64,000 nucleotides of DNA, from contig JBMNEH010000001.1 of the NCBI GenBank assembly GCA_050948665.1, positions 1,116,001 to 1,180,000 of the forward strand, read 5' to 3'. A model generated the notes under the pieces. The model saw nothing but the letters and a program-made list of their open reading frames with translations, was not told the origin of the DNA and made no database searches. Position numbers and translations under genes: made by a program. Below, piece after piece: positions 43,498 through 52,110 of the stretch; within the stretch, counting starts at the first letter, position 1; each line of letters opens with the position of its first letter. This DNA comes from JBMNEH01 sp050948665. Its GTDB lineage: Bacteria > Bacillota > Clostridia > Christensenellales > UMGS416.

Positions 43498-44511
43498 TCA
43501 AAGGAAATCGTGCAATATAGAAGAGTGCAGGGACCTCCGTAAAGCGATGACTTCGTCATAATGCTCGGTTCCGTACTTTTTCACAGTACATACCGTTGCA
43601 TCGGTCAGTATAATGACATAAAAGCCACCCTTTGGATCGATAAAGCAAGACTGTCCCGTGTGTCCGCAATGACCGACAGAGCCGACAGGGAACAAACCGC
43701 CGGTCTGCGTAAACTTCTCATCCACGTAAACGAAACCCAAACCCCGGGACTCAGCCATGCCGGGTGTTGCGTTCCGCGAAGCATATTGAAGCGTACCCGG
43801 AAGCAGGAGCGGAGTACCCCCCGAGAGATAAAATCGCACAAAACTTGTCATATCACACAAGGTGGAAAACAAGCCGGCATTCCCTGCTACCCCGCCGAGA
43901 AACCGGCAATTATAATCGTTTACCATGCCTTTTTCGGAGGGAGAGACATTACTGTTGACAAAACAACAAGCGGGAGCAGGGAGATAACCGCTGTGTGTCA
44001 TTCCCATGGTGTCCTTCAGATATGTATCAAAAAGACGGTCCAGCCGTGCGCCAAGCACTTTTTCGATGATTTTTCCCAGCAAAATATAGGCGGGACAGGA
44101 GTATAGCACATCGCTACCGGGCGGGATTTCACAGGGAATGGAAAGTATATGATCGGCAATGTTATCGTAGGTATTTCCGGGCGCTACCATGGAGCGGTGG
44201 CCAATACCCATTGTATGGGTAAGGAGCATACGGACAGTCAGACCCGCTTTATCGGGAGGGCAGGAAAAGAATCTGTTGACCGGATCATCCAATTGAACCA
44301 GGCCTTGATCAATAAGCAAGAGAGTCAACGGCGCTGTTACCACGGTCTTGGTGACGGAGGCCATATCAAAGAGAGTATGCTCATCGATCGCGGAGCCGGC
44401 ACTGTGGAAACAGGAATAAAGCGTCTCACTGCCGCGACCGATTCGCAAAGCGATATGGGAGATCCGTTTATCTTGAAAAGCTGCCGCGATGGTCGATTCG
44501 AGATGGCGCAT
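43498..44511 (-). CDS. Serine hydrolase, beta-lactamase/class C family
   Basis: This 337-residue protein belongs to the penicillin-binding/esterase-type beta-lactamase superfamily. The nucleophile motif S-x-x-K is Ser52-VTK, and the second motif is Tyr137-Ser-Cys in place of the usual Y-x-N. GHCGHTGQSCFIDP stands in the third-motif region. No signal peptide is seen, so a cytoplasmic esterase or peptidase is more likely than antibiotic resistance. It lies 22 bp after the Cys-repeat surface protein gene on the same strand. Confidence 0.85.
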   Translation of the reverse strand: MRHLESTIAAAFQDKRISHIALRIGRGSETLYSCFHSAGSAIDEHTLFDMASVTKTVVTAPLTLLLIDQGLVQLDDPVNRFFSCPPDKAGLTVRMLLTHTMGIGHRSMVAPGNTYDNIADHILSIPCEIPPGSDVLYSCPAYILLGKIIEKVLGARLDRLFDTYLKDTMGMTHSGYLPAPACCFVNSNVSPSEKGMVNDYNCRFLGGVAGNAGLFSTLCDMTSFVRFYLSGGTPLLLPGTLQYASRNATPGMAESRGLGFVYVDEKFTQTGGLFPVGSVGHCGHTGQSCFIDPKGGFYVIILTDATVCTVKKYGTEHYDEVIALRRSLHSSILHDFL

Positions 44512-44533
44512 CGATACCTCCCGCTATCCGGTG

Positions 44534-46279
44534 TCAGAACCAAAGCCAACCAAAGGCCAGAAAATACAACAGCCATTGTTGCCAGCCATACTCTACACGA
44601 ATGGCACATTGGGCGGAAGCACCTCCCTGCAGGGCTGTACACGTGATATACGCGCTGCCTCTTCTTTTTGCAATGGCGGTGCCGTCATCATCTACAGACA
44701 CGATATCCGGGTTTGAAGAGGACCAGATAAGGTTTGTATCCGCCGGGTTTTCAGGAAGCCACGCAGGCATCAGTTGTACGCCGGTACCTCTGTTTAGCAG
44801 TAAAGTCGAATGGTTGAGCAGAATGCAGGTGATATATTCCAGCCTGGGTATCTCTCTGGTAGCGATAATCTGCCCGCAGATCTCGCAGACCTGCACCTCC
44901 TCTCCCGGCGCATCAAGGGTGGCTGCCCGGGACAAAACCCAATCACTGGGAGTATGAGCCGGCTCGGTCAGCTTATCTCTGAAAATTTCTCCGCAAACAG
45001 TGCAAGTATACAGGGTACAGCCTTGCTCCGTGCAGGTAGAGGGAATGATCGTTCCCGCATCATAGGTATGCGCCGGCTCCGTAAAATTCCCCATTGTCTG
45101 ATGGCCGCAGAGAGTACAGGTGAAAACGGTATATCCCCGCTCTGTACAGGAAGAGGGAACAACCACTCCCTCGTCATATGCATGAACGGGCGCCGTATAA
45201 TCGTCCTTGTAGGTATAGCCGCATGTTTGGCAGCTGAAAGCTGAATAGCCGAAGGTATCACAGGAAGGGGGAATAACTGTCTCGGTATAGGAAGGGTCCG
45301 GGCAGTTATCAGGCTGCAGTACGGTATAAAAATCCTTTGTCTCTATACTGGTAAAAGAGATTACGGTATTTCTTCTGACAGAGACAGTGTTATTTAATTT
45401 TTCTCCGATAACAGCCTTGCAGTAGGCACGGCGGCTGGATATATTTTCAAAAAATGTGATCCAAGCATCAACAGAGTTGTCTTTTACAAAGCCTGCGTGC
45501 CTGACCGTTCTCGGGTGGATATGATACATTCCCACAAGCCCTCCGTTATGCACATATCCGTGTACGGAGGCATATCCCCGCACCGAGGCTGTACAGCCGG
45601 AGATATCGGCATAACCGCATGCCAACACCCCGCCAAGGAACTCTTCACAATCCGTGTTTTCGTTTGTGTCGATAAAAACCAGTTCGGTATCAACCGTACA
45701 ATCGGTAATCGTGCCAGAACCATAGCCTACAAGACCGGAAACACCGGTCATCACGGCAGACTGCCGCAAACGGATCCGGCTGGTGACGGTATTATTCTCT
45801 AATGTCGTATTTTCCGTATAGCCCACAAGGCCCGCGGCAAAGCAATGACTGTCCGTTGTCACGTCCACACGCACATTCAACAGCTGCAGATTTCGGATGA
45901 CTGCGTCGGTTCCGTCGGCAATAAAAGCAGCGAATCTGGTGTCATAGAGTTTGTGGTTGCCGTCACCGGTTGAAAGCAGACTTGTACCGGGGCTGGTGAT
46001 TTTTAAATTATAGATAGTGTAGCCGTTCCCGTCCAGCAGACCGTGGAAATCGATCGGCGTCCAGTCGACGCCGGACATGTCGATGTCGGATGTCAGTATA
46101 TAGCTGCCCCCGGGGTCATTCGCAAGCGCCTCCAAATCCTTCCGGTCAGCTACGGCGACTGTGCCCGGAGGCAATGTCTCCGCATCAGCAGAATCTTCCG
46201 GTTCATCCGCCCGCGCAGCGACAGACACGAGACACAGAGCAAAAAGCAGAATAAGCGGCAGCCATCTTTTTCGAAACAT
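44534..46279 (-). CDS. Secreted/surface protein with 38-residue Cys repeats and Big_2 domain
   Basis: The 581-residue protein has a signal peptide (MFRKRWLPLILLFALCLVSVAARA). A GLUG/beta-helix-like part follows (residues about 45-330, DMSGVDWTPI...LDGNGYTIYNLKI). Then come three 38-residue repeats starting at Cys340, 378 and 416, each C-x9-C-x2-C ending in a P-x-H-x-Y-D type segment, and a fourth lacking the first Cys. A bacterial Ig-like group 2 domain (about 485-565, NTNLIWSSSNPDIVSVDDDGTAIA) and a short hydrophobic end close it. The CxxC repeats could bind metal or form disulfides. It is first in the minus-strand cluster. The role is unknown. Confidence 0.82.
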   Translation of the reverse strand: MFRKRWLPLILLFALCLVSVAARADEPEDSADAETLPPGTVAVADRKDLEALANDPGGSYILTSDIDMSGVDWTPIDFHGLLDGNGYTIYNLKITSPGTSLLSTGDGNHKLYDTRFAAFIADGTDAVIRNLQLLNVRVDVTTDSHCFAAGLVGYTENTTLENNTVTSRIRLRQSAVMTGVSGLVGYGSGTITDCTVDTELVFIDTNENTDCEEFLGGVLACGYADISGCTASVRGYASVHGYVHNGGLVGMYHIHPRTVRHAGFVKDNSVDAWITFFENISSRRAYCKAVIGEKLNNTVSVRRNTVISFTSIETKDFYTVLQPDNCPDPSYTETVIPPSCDTFGYSAFSCQTCGYTYKDDYTAPVHAYDEGVVVPSSCTERGYTVFTCTLCGHQTMGNFTEPAHTYDAGTIIPSTCTEQGCTLYTCTVCGEIFRDKLTEPAHTPSDWVLSRAATLDAPGEEVQVCEICGQIIATREIPRLEYITCILLNHSTLLLNRGTGVQLMPAWLPENPADTNLIWSSSNPDIVSVDDDGTAIAKRRGSAYITCTALQGGASAQCAIRVEYGWQQWLLYFLAFGWLWF

Positions 46280-46410
46280 CTCCTATCCTCCTGAACAAAG
46301 CAATTATAACATGGCAGGCGATCAGAAAAAAGAGCCTGCGGACAGATTCCGGTACAGGCGCATTCAAAGCCGTAATATGAAGGATCGTTATGGTTTTTGC
46401 CTTTGTCGGG

Positions 46411-46439
46411 TTGACGAGCGACGCTGTATACTGTAAAAT
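46411..46439 (+). promoter_or_regulatory. Promoter of prfC-typA
   Basis: TTGACG (46411-46416) and TAAAAT (46434-46439) are spaced by 17 bp. AAGGAG near 46470 precedes the ATG at 46482. Confidence 0.7.
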
Positions 46440-46481
46440 ATATAGGTTGAGCGCAACGGCGTTCGCAGGAAGGAGCGGCTT

Positions 46482-48104
46482 ATGCCCACCGCCACACCCT
46501 CGGAAATTCTGCAGCATATTGAAAAACGGCGCACTTTCGCCATTATTTCCCACCCGGATGCCGGAAAAACGACATTAACGGAAAAGCTTCTGCTTTATGG
46601 AGGCGCTATTCATTTGGCCGGTTCCGTAAAGGCAAGGAAAACAAACCGACACGCTTTATCTGATTGGATGGATATAGAGAAGCAGCGCGGTATTTCTGTT
46701 ACCAGTTCCGCGATGCAGTTTCAATATAAAGAGTACCATATTAATATACTTGATACCCCGGGACATCAGGACTTCTCAGAGGATACCTACCGCACACTGG
46801 TTGCCGCAGATTCGGCCGTCATGCTGATCGATGGCGCCAAAGGAGTGGAGGCCCAGACGATCAAGCTGTTCCAGGTTTGCCGAATGCGTAATATCCCGAT
46901 TTTCACATTTGTGAATAAGATGGACCGGGCCGCTCGTTCTCCATTTGATTTAATGGCGGAACTGGAGGAGGTGCTGGGGATCGTCAGTTGTCCCGTCCAT
47001 TGGCCCATCGGTACCGACGGTGACTTCAAGGGTATTTACCACCGGGACACCGGCATGGTGGAGATTTACCTTCCGGATGAAAGTCACGGTGTAAAGAAGG
47101 CTCGATCTTTCATGGCGTTCCCGGATGACCCGGAGATCCGCCGACATATCGGGGATTATCTGTATCATAAGTTGAGGGAGGAATTGGAGCTGCTTGACGG
47201 TGCCGGCGATGCGTTGGATATTGACCGTGTGCTTAAGGGGGAATTGACTCCCATGTTCTTCGGATCTGCTATGAACAGCTTCGGCGTGGAGAGTTTTTTG
47301 AACCACTTTCTATCCATGACTACGCTGCCGTTGCCACGGCACGCATCCACAGGCGAGATCAGCCCTACGCACCCGGAATTTTCGGCGTTTGTCTTCAAGA
47401 TTCAGGCAAACATGAACCCCGCGCACAGAGACCGGCTGGCTTTCATACGCGTCTGCTCGGGTAAGTTTACAAAGGGGATGGAGGCCTTTCATGTCCAGGC
47501 GGGAAAAGAAATCCGTATGGCACAGCCGCAGCAGTTCATGGCACAGGACCGGGAAAGCGTAGAGGAAGCTTGGCCGGGGGATATTATCGGCCTCTTTGAC
47601 CCGGGTGTTTTTCGCTTGGGAGATACTCTGCTGACAGGCGGAGAACGCTTTACATTTCTCGGTATTCCGTTGTTCGCGCCGGAACACTTTGCCAGAGTCA
47701 CGCCCGAGGATACCTTAAAACGAAAGCAGTTCCTGAACGGGATCAATCAACTCAGCGAAGAAGGCGCCATACAAACCTTCCGACGGGTCGACATTGGTAC
47801 CGGGGAACAGATCGTAGGCGTAGTAGGGGTGCTTCAATTCGAGGTTCTTGAATACCGCCTGAAAAGCGAGTACGGTGTGCAGGTTAAGCTGGATATGCTG
47901 CCCTTCCGCTTTGTACGATGGGTCACAGGCACGGCACAGACCGACCGACTGCAGTTATCCTCCACGACCAGGCTGGCAGAGGATTCCAGGCAAAGGCCTG
48001 TGTTGCTGTTTGAAAACGAGTGGTCTATTCGCTGGGCGTTGGACAATAACAAAGGATTGTCTCTGCAGGATGTTGCGCCCCGGTATGAGGGAGAAACGAT
48101 ATGA
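46482..48104 (+). CDS. prfC: Peptide chain release factor 3
   Basis: This 540-residue translational GTPase recycles RF1/RF2 from the ribosome after peptide release. It has G1 SHPDAGKTTLTEKLLLYGGAIHLAGSVKARK, switch I IEKQRGISVTSS, G3 DTPGHQDFSEDTYR and G4 NKMDR, which match RF3 rather than EF-G. Length is typical. Its stop overlaps the typA start by four bases (ATGA), coupling the two GTPases. Confidence 0.95.
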   Translation: MPTATPSEILQHIEKRRTFAIISHPDAGKTTLTEKLLLYGGAIHLAGSVKARKTNRHALSDWMDIEKQRGISVTSSAMQFQYKEYHINILDTPGHQDFSEDTYRTLVAADSAVMLIDGAKGVEAQTIKLFQVCRMRNIPIFTFVNKMDRAARSPFDLMAELEEVLGIVSCPVHWPIGTDGDFKGIYHRDTGMVEIYLPDESHGVKKARSFMAFPDDPEIRRHIGDYLYHKLREELELLDGAGDALDIDRVLKGELTPMFFGSAMNSFGVESFLNHFLSMTTLPLPRHASTGEISPTHPEFSAFVFKIQANMNPAHRDRLAFIRVCSGKFTKGMEAFHVQAGKEIRMAQPQQFMAQDRESVEEAWPGDIIGLFDPGVFRLGDTLLTGGERFTFLGIPLFAPEHFARVTPEDTLKRKQFLNGINQLSEEGAIQTFRRVDIGTGEQIVGVVGVLQFEVLEYRLKSEYGVQVKLDMLPFRFVRWVTGTAQTDRLQLSSTTRLAEDSRQRPVLLFENEWSIRWALDNNKGLSLQDVAPRYEGETI

Positions 48105-49930
48105 TACGGAATGATTTAAGGAATATAGCGATTATTGCCCATGTTGACCATGGCAAGACCACCCTTGTAGACGCGCTGCTTCGGCAGAGCGGCGTTTTTC
48201 GGGATAACCAGGCTGTGGCAGAGCGGGTCATGGATTCCGGTGATCTTGAGAGGGAACGCGGAATTACAATACTGGCAAAGAATACCGCCATCCATTGGAA
48301 GGGCACAAAGATAAACATTGTAGATACTCCCGGACACGCCGACTTTGGCGGCGAAGTTGAACGGGTCCTACAGATGGTCAATGGCGTACTGCTGCTGGTG
48401 GACGCCTATGAAGGACCAATGCCCCAGACACGTTTTGTGCTGACAAAAGCATTGGCATTAGGACTGAAGGTCATTATTGTTGTGAATAAAGTGGACAGGC
48501 CTGACGCTCGCTGTGCGGATGTGCTGGAGGAGACCCAGTTGCTGTTGATGGAATTGGGAGCGACCGATGAACAGCTGGATAGCCCGGTAATGTATATATC
48601 CGCCAGAAGCGGTGTGGGAGGGCATTCCCCTGACGATATGGAGCCTAACCTGCACTGCCTGCTGGATGAGATCCTTTCCCATATTCCTGCGCCGCAGGGT
48701 AATGAGAATGCTTCCCTGCAGATGCTGATCTCCACCGTGGATTATAACGATTATCTTGGGCGTATCGGGATAGGCCGGGTCAACCGGGGCAATATTGCCG
48801 TTGGGAACAGTTTATTGATGGTAAATCATCATAGCGGAAAGGTCTCCGCTCCCAACCGTATTACTGCTTTATATCAATTTGACGGATTGGATCGTGTGCC
48901 GGTAGACCATGCCGGCGCCGGAGATATCGTTGCGGTATCCGGCATACCAAATTTGGAAATAGGTGATACGCTTTGTCCACCGGATCGGGTAGAGGCATTA
49001 CCCTTTGTGAAGATATCCGAGCCGACTGTGGTCATGACATTTTCGGTAAATGACAGCCCCCTTTCTGGTACAGAGGGAAAGTATGTGACATCCCGCCATT
49101 TGAGTGACAGGCTCTTCCGGGAGACCGAAACGGATGTTTCTCTCCGAGTGGAGACAACGGAGCGCGCGGACGCCTTCCGCGTATTCGGAAGAGGGGAACT
49201 GCATTTGTCCATACTGATCGAGACTATGCGCAGGCAAGGCTATGAATTCGCCGTATCCAAGCCGGATGTTATATTGCGCGAGGATGACGAAGGGCGCACC
49301 ACGGAACCCTTGGAAGACCTGGTGATAGATGTGCCGGAAGAGCACGTCGGCAGCGTGATGGAAAAGCTTTCCCGGAGGAAGGGAGAACTGAAATCCATTG
49401 TGAACAAGGACGGACGCACGCGGCTTGAGTTTGTAATCCCCTCGCGAGGTTTGTTCGGCTACCACAGCGAGATCCTTACGGATACCCGCGGAGAAGGCAT
49501 TATGACAAGCGTGTTCCACGGTTACGGTTTGTACCGGGGTATATTGCATAGCCGCACCACCGGCTCACTTGTGGCGACGCAGGACGGCATTGCAACGCCA
49601 TACGCATTGTTTGGACTGCAAGACCGGGGTATATTCTTTATTGAGCCCGGCACCAGGGTCTACTGCGGCATGGTCGTCGGCTCCGGTACCAGAACGGAGG
49701 ATATTGATATCAATGTCTGTAAGAAAAAGAACCTTACCAACACCCGGGCAGCGGCGAAGGATGACAATGTTATTCTTGCCCCCGCCCGTGTTCCTACACT
49801 GGAACAGGCGCTGGAGTATATCGGGGATGATGAGTTGGTGGAGGTAACACCTCAAAGTATAAGGATTCGCAAGCGCGTATTAAACGCTGTGGAGCGTATG
49901 CGCGCCAACCGCAGGGCAATGGGCCAGTAA
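48101..49930 (+). CDS. typA: Translational GTPase TypA/BipA
   Basis: This 609-residue ribosome-associated GTPase assists 50S assembly and stress or cold adaptation. G1 is AHVDHGKTTLVDALL, G2 ERERGITI, G3 DTPGHADFGGEVERVL and G4 NKVDR; the C-terminal domain has GYHSEILTDTRGEGIM and the ending ALEYIGDDELVEVTPQSIRIRKR. It is coupled to prfC. A strong inverted repeat follows it. Confidence 0.96.
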   Translation: MIRNDLRNIAIIAHVDHGKTTLVDALLRQSGVFRDNQAVAERVMDSGDLERERGITILAKNTAIHWKGTKINIVDTPGHADFGGEVERVLQMVNGVLLLVDAYEGPMPQTRFVLTKALALGLKVIIVVNKVDRPDARCADVLEETQLLLMELGATDEQLDSPVMYISARSGVGGHSPDDMEPNLHCLLDEILSHIPAPQGNENASLQMLISTVDYNDYLGRIGIGRVNRGNIAVGNSLLMVNHHSGKVSAPNRITALYQFDGLDRVPVDHAGAGDIVAVSGIPNLEIGDTLCPPDRVEALPFVKISEPTVVMTFSVNDSPLSGTEGKYVTSRHLSDRLFRETETDVSLRVETTERADAFRVFGRGELHLSILIETMRRQGYEFAVSKPDVILREDDEGRTTEPLEDLVIDVPEEHVGSVMEKLSRRKGELKSIVNKDGRTRLEFVIPSRGLFGYHSEILTDTRGEGIMTSVFHGYGLYRGILHSRTTGSLVATQDGIATPYALFGLQDRGIFFIEPGTRVYCGMVVGSGTRTEDIDINVCKKKNLTNTRAAAKDDNVILAPARVPTLEQALEYIGDDELVEVTPQSIRIRKRVLNAVERMRANRRAMGQ

Positions 49931-49933
49931 GTG

Positions 49934-49962
49934 AACAAGCGCCGCTTGAAGCGGCGCTTGTT
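49934..49962 (+). terminator. Terminator of prfC-typA
   Basis: AACAAGCGCCGC (49934-49945) pairs perfectly with GCGGCGCTTGTT (49951-49962) around TTGAA. The U-tract is short, so termination may be incomplete and the MATE gene may be partly co-transcribed. Confidence 0.65.
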
Positions 49963-50001
49963 CCGGCTGTGGGGTTTGATCTAAGATTGGCGGGAGCAGA
50001 T

Positions 50002-51411
50002 ATGAGGGATAAAGAAAATATCGTCTGCAAGGATGATTTTACAAAAGGCAGTATGCTGAAAAACATAGTGTATCAGGCGGTCCCGCTTACGGTAGCCCAA
50101 CTGGTGCAGCTGTTGTATAATATCGTAGACAGAGTCTATATCGGACATATGAAGGGTGTGGGAACACTGGCGCTTACCGGTGTTGGGCTGACCTTCCCGA
50201 TCATTTCCATTGTTTTGGCCTTTTCAAGGCTGTTCTCCGCCGGCGGCGCCCCTCTTTGCGCGATTGCCCGGGGAGCAGGGGATAACGCCCGCGCTTCGCG
50301 GCTGATGGGAAACACACTCGTAATGCTTGTGATTACGGGAGCGATATTGACAGTTGCCGGATATTTAGCGATGCGGCCGCTGCTGTTTCTGTTCGGCGCG
50401 AGCGAAAGCACATTTCCCTATGCTTTCGAATATCTGCAGGTATATCTGGCCGGCACTGTCTTTGTGATGGTGGGAGACGGCATGAATCCTTTTATCAATG
50501 CGCAGGGGTTCCCTAAAATCGGCATGGCTACCATAATTATCGGAGCGGTATTGAACCTGGTTCTTGATCCTGTCTTGATTTTCGGCTTCCGTATGGGTGT
50601 GCGGGGAGCGGCTATTGCGACCGTGATTTCTCAGGGTGTTTCGGCTCTGTGGGTCCTGTGGTTCCTGAGAAGCCCGTATGCTGTGTTGAAACTTAAGAAA
50701 AAGGATTTTTTGCTCAGCTGGCAGCTGTTACGAAAGATACTTGGTCTCGGCACGTCCGGTTTTGTCATGGCGAGTACAACAGGCGCCGTGCAGATCGTTT
50801 GCAACACCATGCTGAAGCTGTACGGTGGAGATTTGTATATCGGTGTTATGACTATTCTGAACTCAATACGAGAGGTACTGCTGCTGCCGATGTCCGGCCT
50901 TACAGCCGGTTCACAGCCGGTTTTGGGCTATAACTACGGTGCCGGCAGAGATGACAGAGTAAAAAAGGGGATCAGGGTGATCAGTGCAGGTGGTTTGGTT
51001 TATACGGGAATTGCCTGGATGGCAGTATTGCTGTTCCCCGGATTTTTTATCCGTATATTCAATAATTCCCAGGAAATGCTGCAATACGGCATTCCTGCGT
51101 TGAAAATCTACTTTTTTGCCGTGGTATGCATGGCGCTACAGGTTTCGGGACAAACGACCTTTGTGTCCCTGGGTATGTCAGGGAAAGCGGTATTCTTCTC
51201 GCTGCTGAGAAAGGTGATCATTGTCATTCCATTGACTCTTTTGCTCCCGCGATTGTGGAGGCTTGGTGTGGACGGTATTTTCTGGGCGGAACCCATATCC
51301 AATATACTCGGCGGCGGAGCGGCATTTATAACCATGTTGCTTACAGTGTACAAAAAGCTGGACAAGGCTCCGAGGAAGGACTCGCGCGCAGCGCTTGCTA
51401 AGCGTGGCTGA
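50002..51411 (+). CDS. MATE family efflux transporter
   Basis: This 469-residue membrane protein has 12 hydrophobic helices and fits the MATE/NorM-DinF family, which exports drugs or metabolites with sodium or proton flow. Landmarks are QLVQLLYNIVDRVYIGHM at the N-terminus and PMSGLTAGSQPVLGYNYGAGR in the second half. The ATG at 50002, five bases after GGGAG, is preferred over an in-frame ATG at 49969 that would lie in the terminator region. Substrate unknown. Confidence 0.9.
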   Translation: MRDKENIVCKDDFTKGSMLKNIVYQAVPLTVAQLVQLLYNIVDRVYIGHMKGVGTLALTGVGLTFPIISIVLAFSRLFSAGGAPLCAIARGAGDNARASRLMGNTLVMLVITGAILTVAGYLAMRPLLFLFGASESTFPYAFEYLQVYLAGTVFVMVGDGMNPFINAQGFPKIGMATIIIGAVLNLVLDPVLIFGFRMGVRGAAIATVISQGVSALWVLWFLRSPYAVLKLKKKDFLLSWQLLRKILGLGTSGFVMASTTGAVQIVCNTMLKLYGGDLYIGVMTILNSIREVLLLPMSGLTAGSQPVLGYNYGAGRDDRVKKGIRVISAGGLVYTGIAWMAVLLFPGFFIRIFNNSQEMLQYGIPALKIYFFAVVCMALQVSGQTTFVSLGMSGKAVFFSLLRKVIIVIPLTLLLPRLWRLGVDGIFWAEPISNILGGGAAFITMLLTVYKKLDKAPRKDSRAALAKRG

Positions 51412-51423
51412 CTTTTGTATAAT
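51395..51423 (+). promoter_or_regulatory. Promoter of the acyltransferase module
   Basis: TTGCTA (51395-51400) and TATAAT (51418-51423) are spaced by 17 bp, overlapping the end of the MATE gene. The expected start of transcription (about 51430) coincides with the ribosome site AAAGGAGG (51431-51438), giving an extremely short leader. Confidence 0.6.
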
Positions 51424-51447
51424 ATGGAACAAAGGAGGAGCGGCGGT

Positions 51448-52098
51448 TTGCAAAAGCTTTTACGCTGGCTGAAATGGAACAGCCGCTGGTGGTTATTGGA
51501 TTTTATCCGATTCTTTTGCGGATGGAGCATGCATTTGTTTTTCCGCATTCGATTATATCGGGAACCCGGGGCGAAATTACCCGGCCTTGGACAGCCCGCA
51601 TTGTTTATTTCCAACCATATCGGGAGACTTGACCCTTTAGTAATGGTTACTCTTCTTATGTATCGCAGGATCCGCATTTACGCGACTGCTGATTTGTTCC
51701 GGGTGAGTCCCCTTTTTGGATGGATTCTACATCGTATCGGCTGTATCGAGGTGGATAAAGAACAATTTTCGATGGCCTGTATGCGGGATGCGGAGGAGAC
51801 TTTTTCTCACAACGGGCTTGTCGGCATCTTTCCCGAAGGCGGAATAAACCGTCAGGACGGGATGAAACCCTTTAAATGCGGCGCCGTTATGTTGGCATTG
51901 AAAACCGGTGTTCCGGTTATACCGGTTTACCAGAAGCCCATAAAACACTGGTGGAAAAGACGAAGAGTAATTTTGGGGAAACCAATCTACCTCAAAGAGG
52001 AATGTTCTTCCCCTGTGCCGTCCCTGAAGGAAGTAGTGCGGCTATCCGAAATTTTGTTTGGGAAGCTGGAAGCGTTATCAAATCTATATCATAATTAA
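51448..52098 (+). CDS. PlsC-like lysophospholipid acyltransferase
   Basis: The 216-residue enzyme is of the 1-acylglycerol-3-phosphate acyltransferase family, which transfers acyl chains to lysophosphatidic acid or related acceptors at the membrane. The catalytic motif appears as NHIGRLDPL (N-H-x4-D) and the acceptor-binding motif as FPEGGINRQDG. A TTG at 51448, nine bases after AGGAGG, is the likely start; an upstream frame from 51415 would be translated from the promoter itself. It is first of a three-gene unit with an AMP ligase and an ACP. Confidence 0.85.
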   Translation: MQKLLRWLKWNSRWWLLDFIRFFCGWSMHLFFRIRLYREPGAKLPGLGQPALFISNHIGRLDPLVMVTLLMYRRIRIYATADLFRVSPLFGWILHRIGCIEVDKEQFSMACMRDAEETFSHNGLVGIFPEGGINRQDGMKPFKCGAVMLALKTGVPVIPVYQKPIKHWWKRRRVILGKPIYLKEECSSPVPSLKEVVRLSEILFGKLEALSNLYHN

Positions 52099-52110
52099 CG
52101 GGAGGTATTC

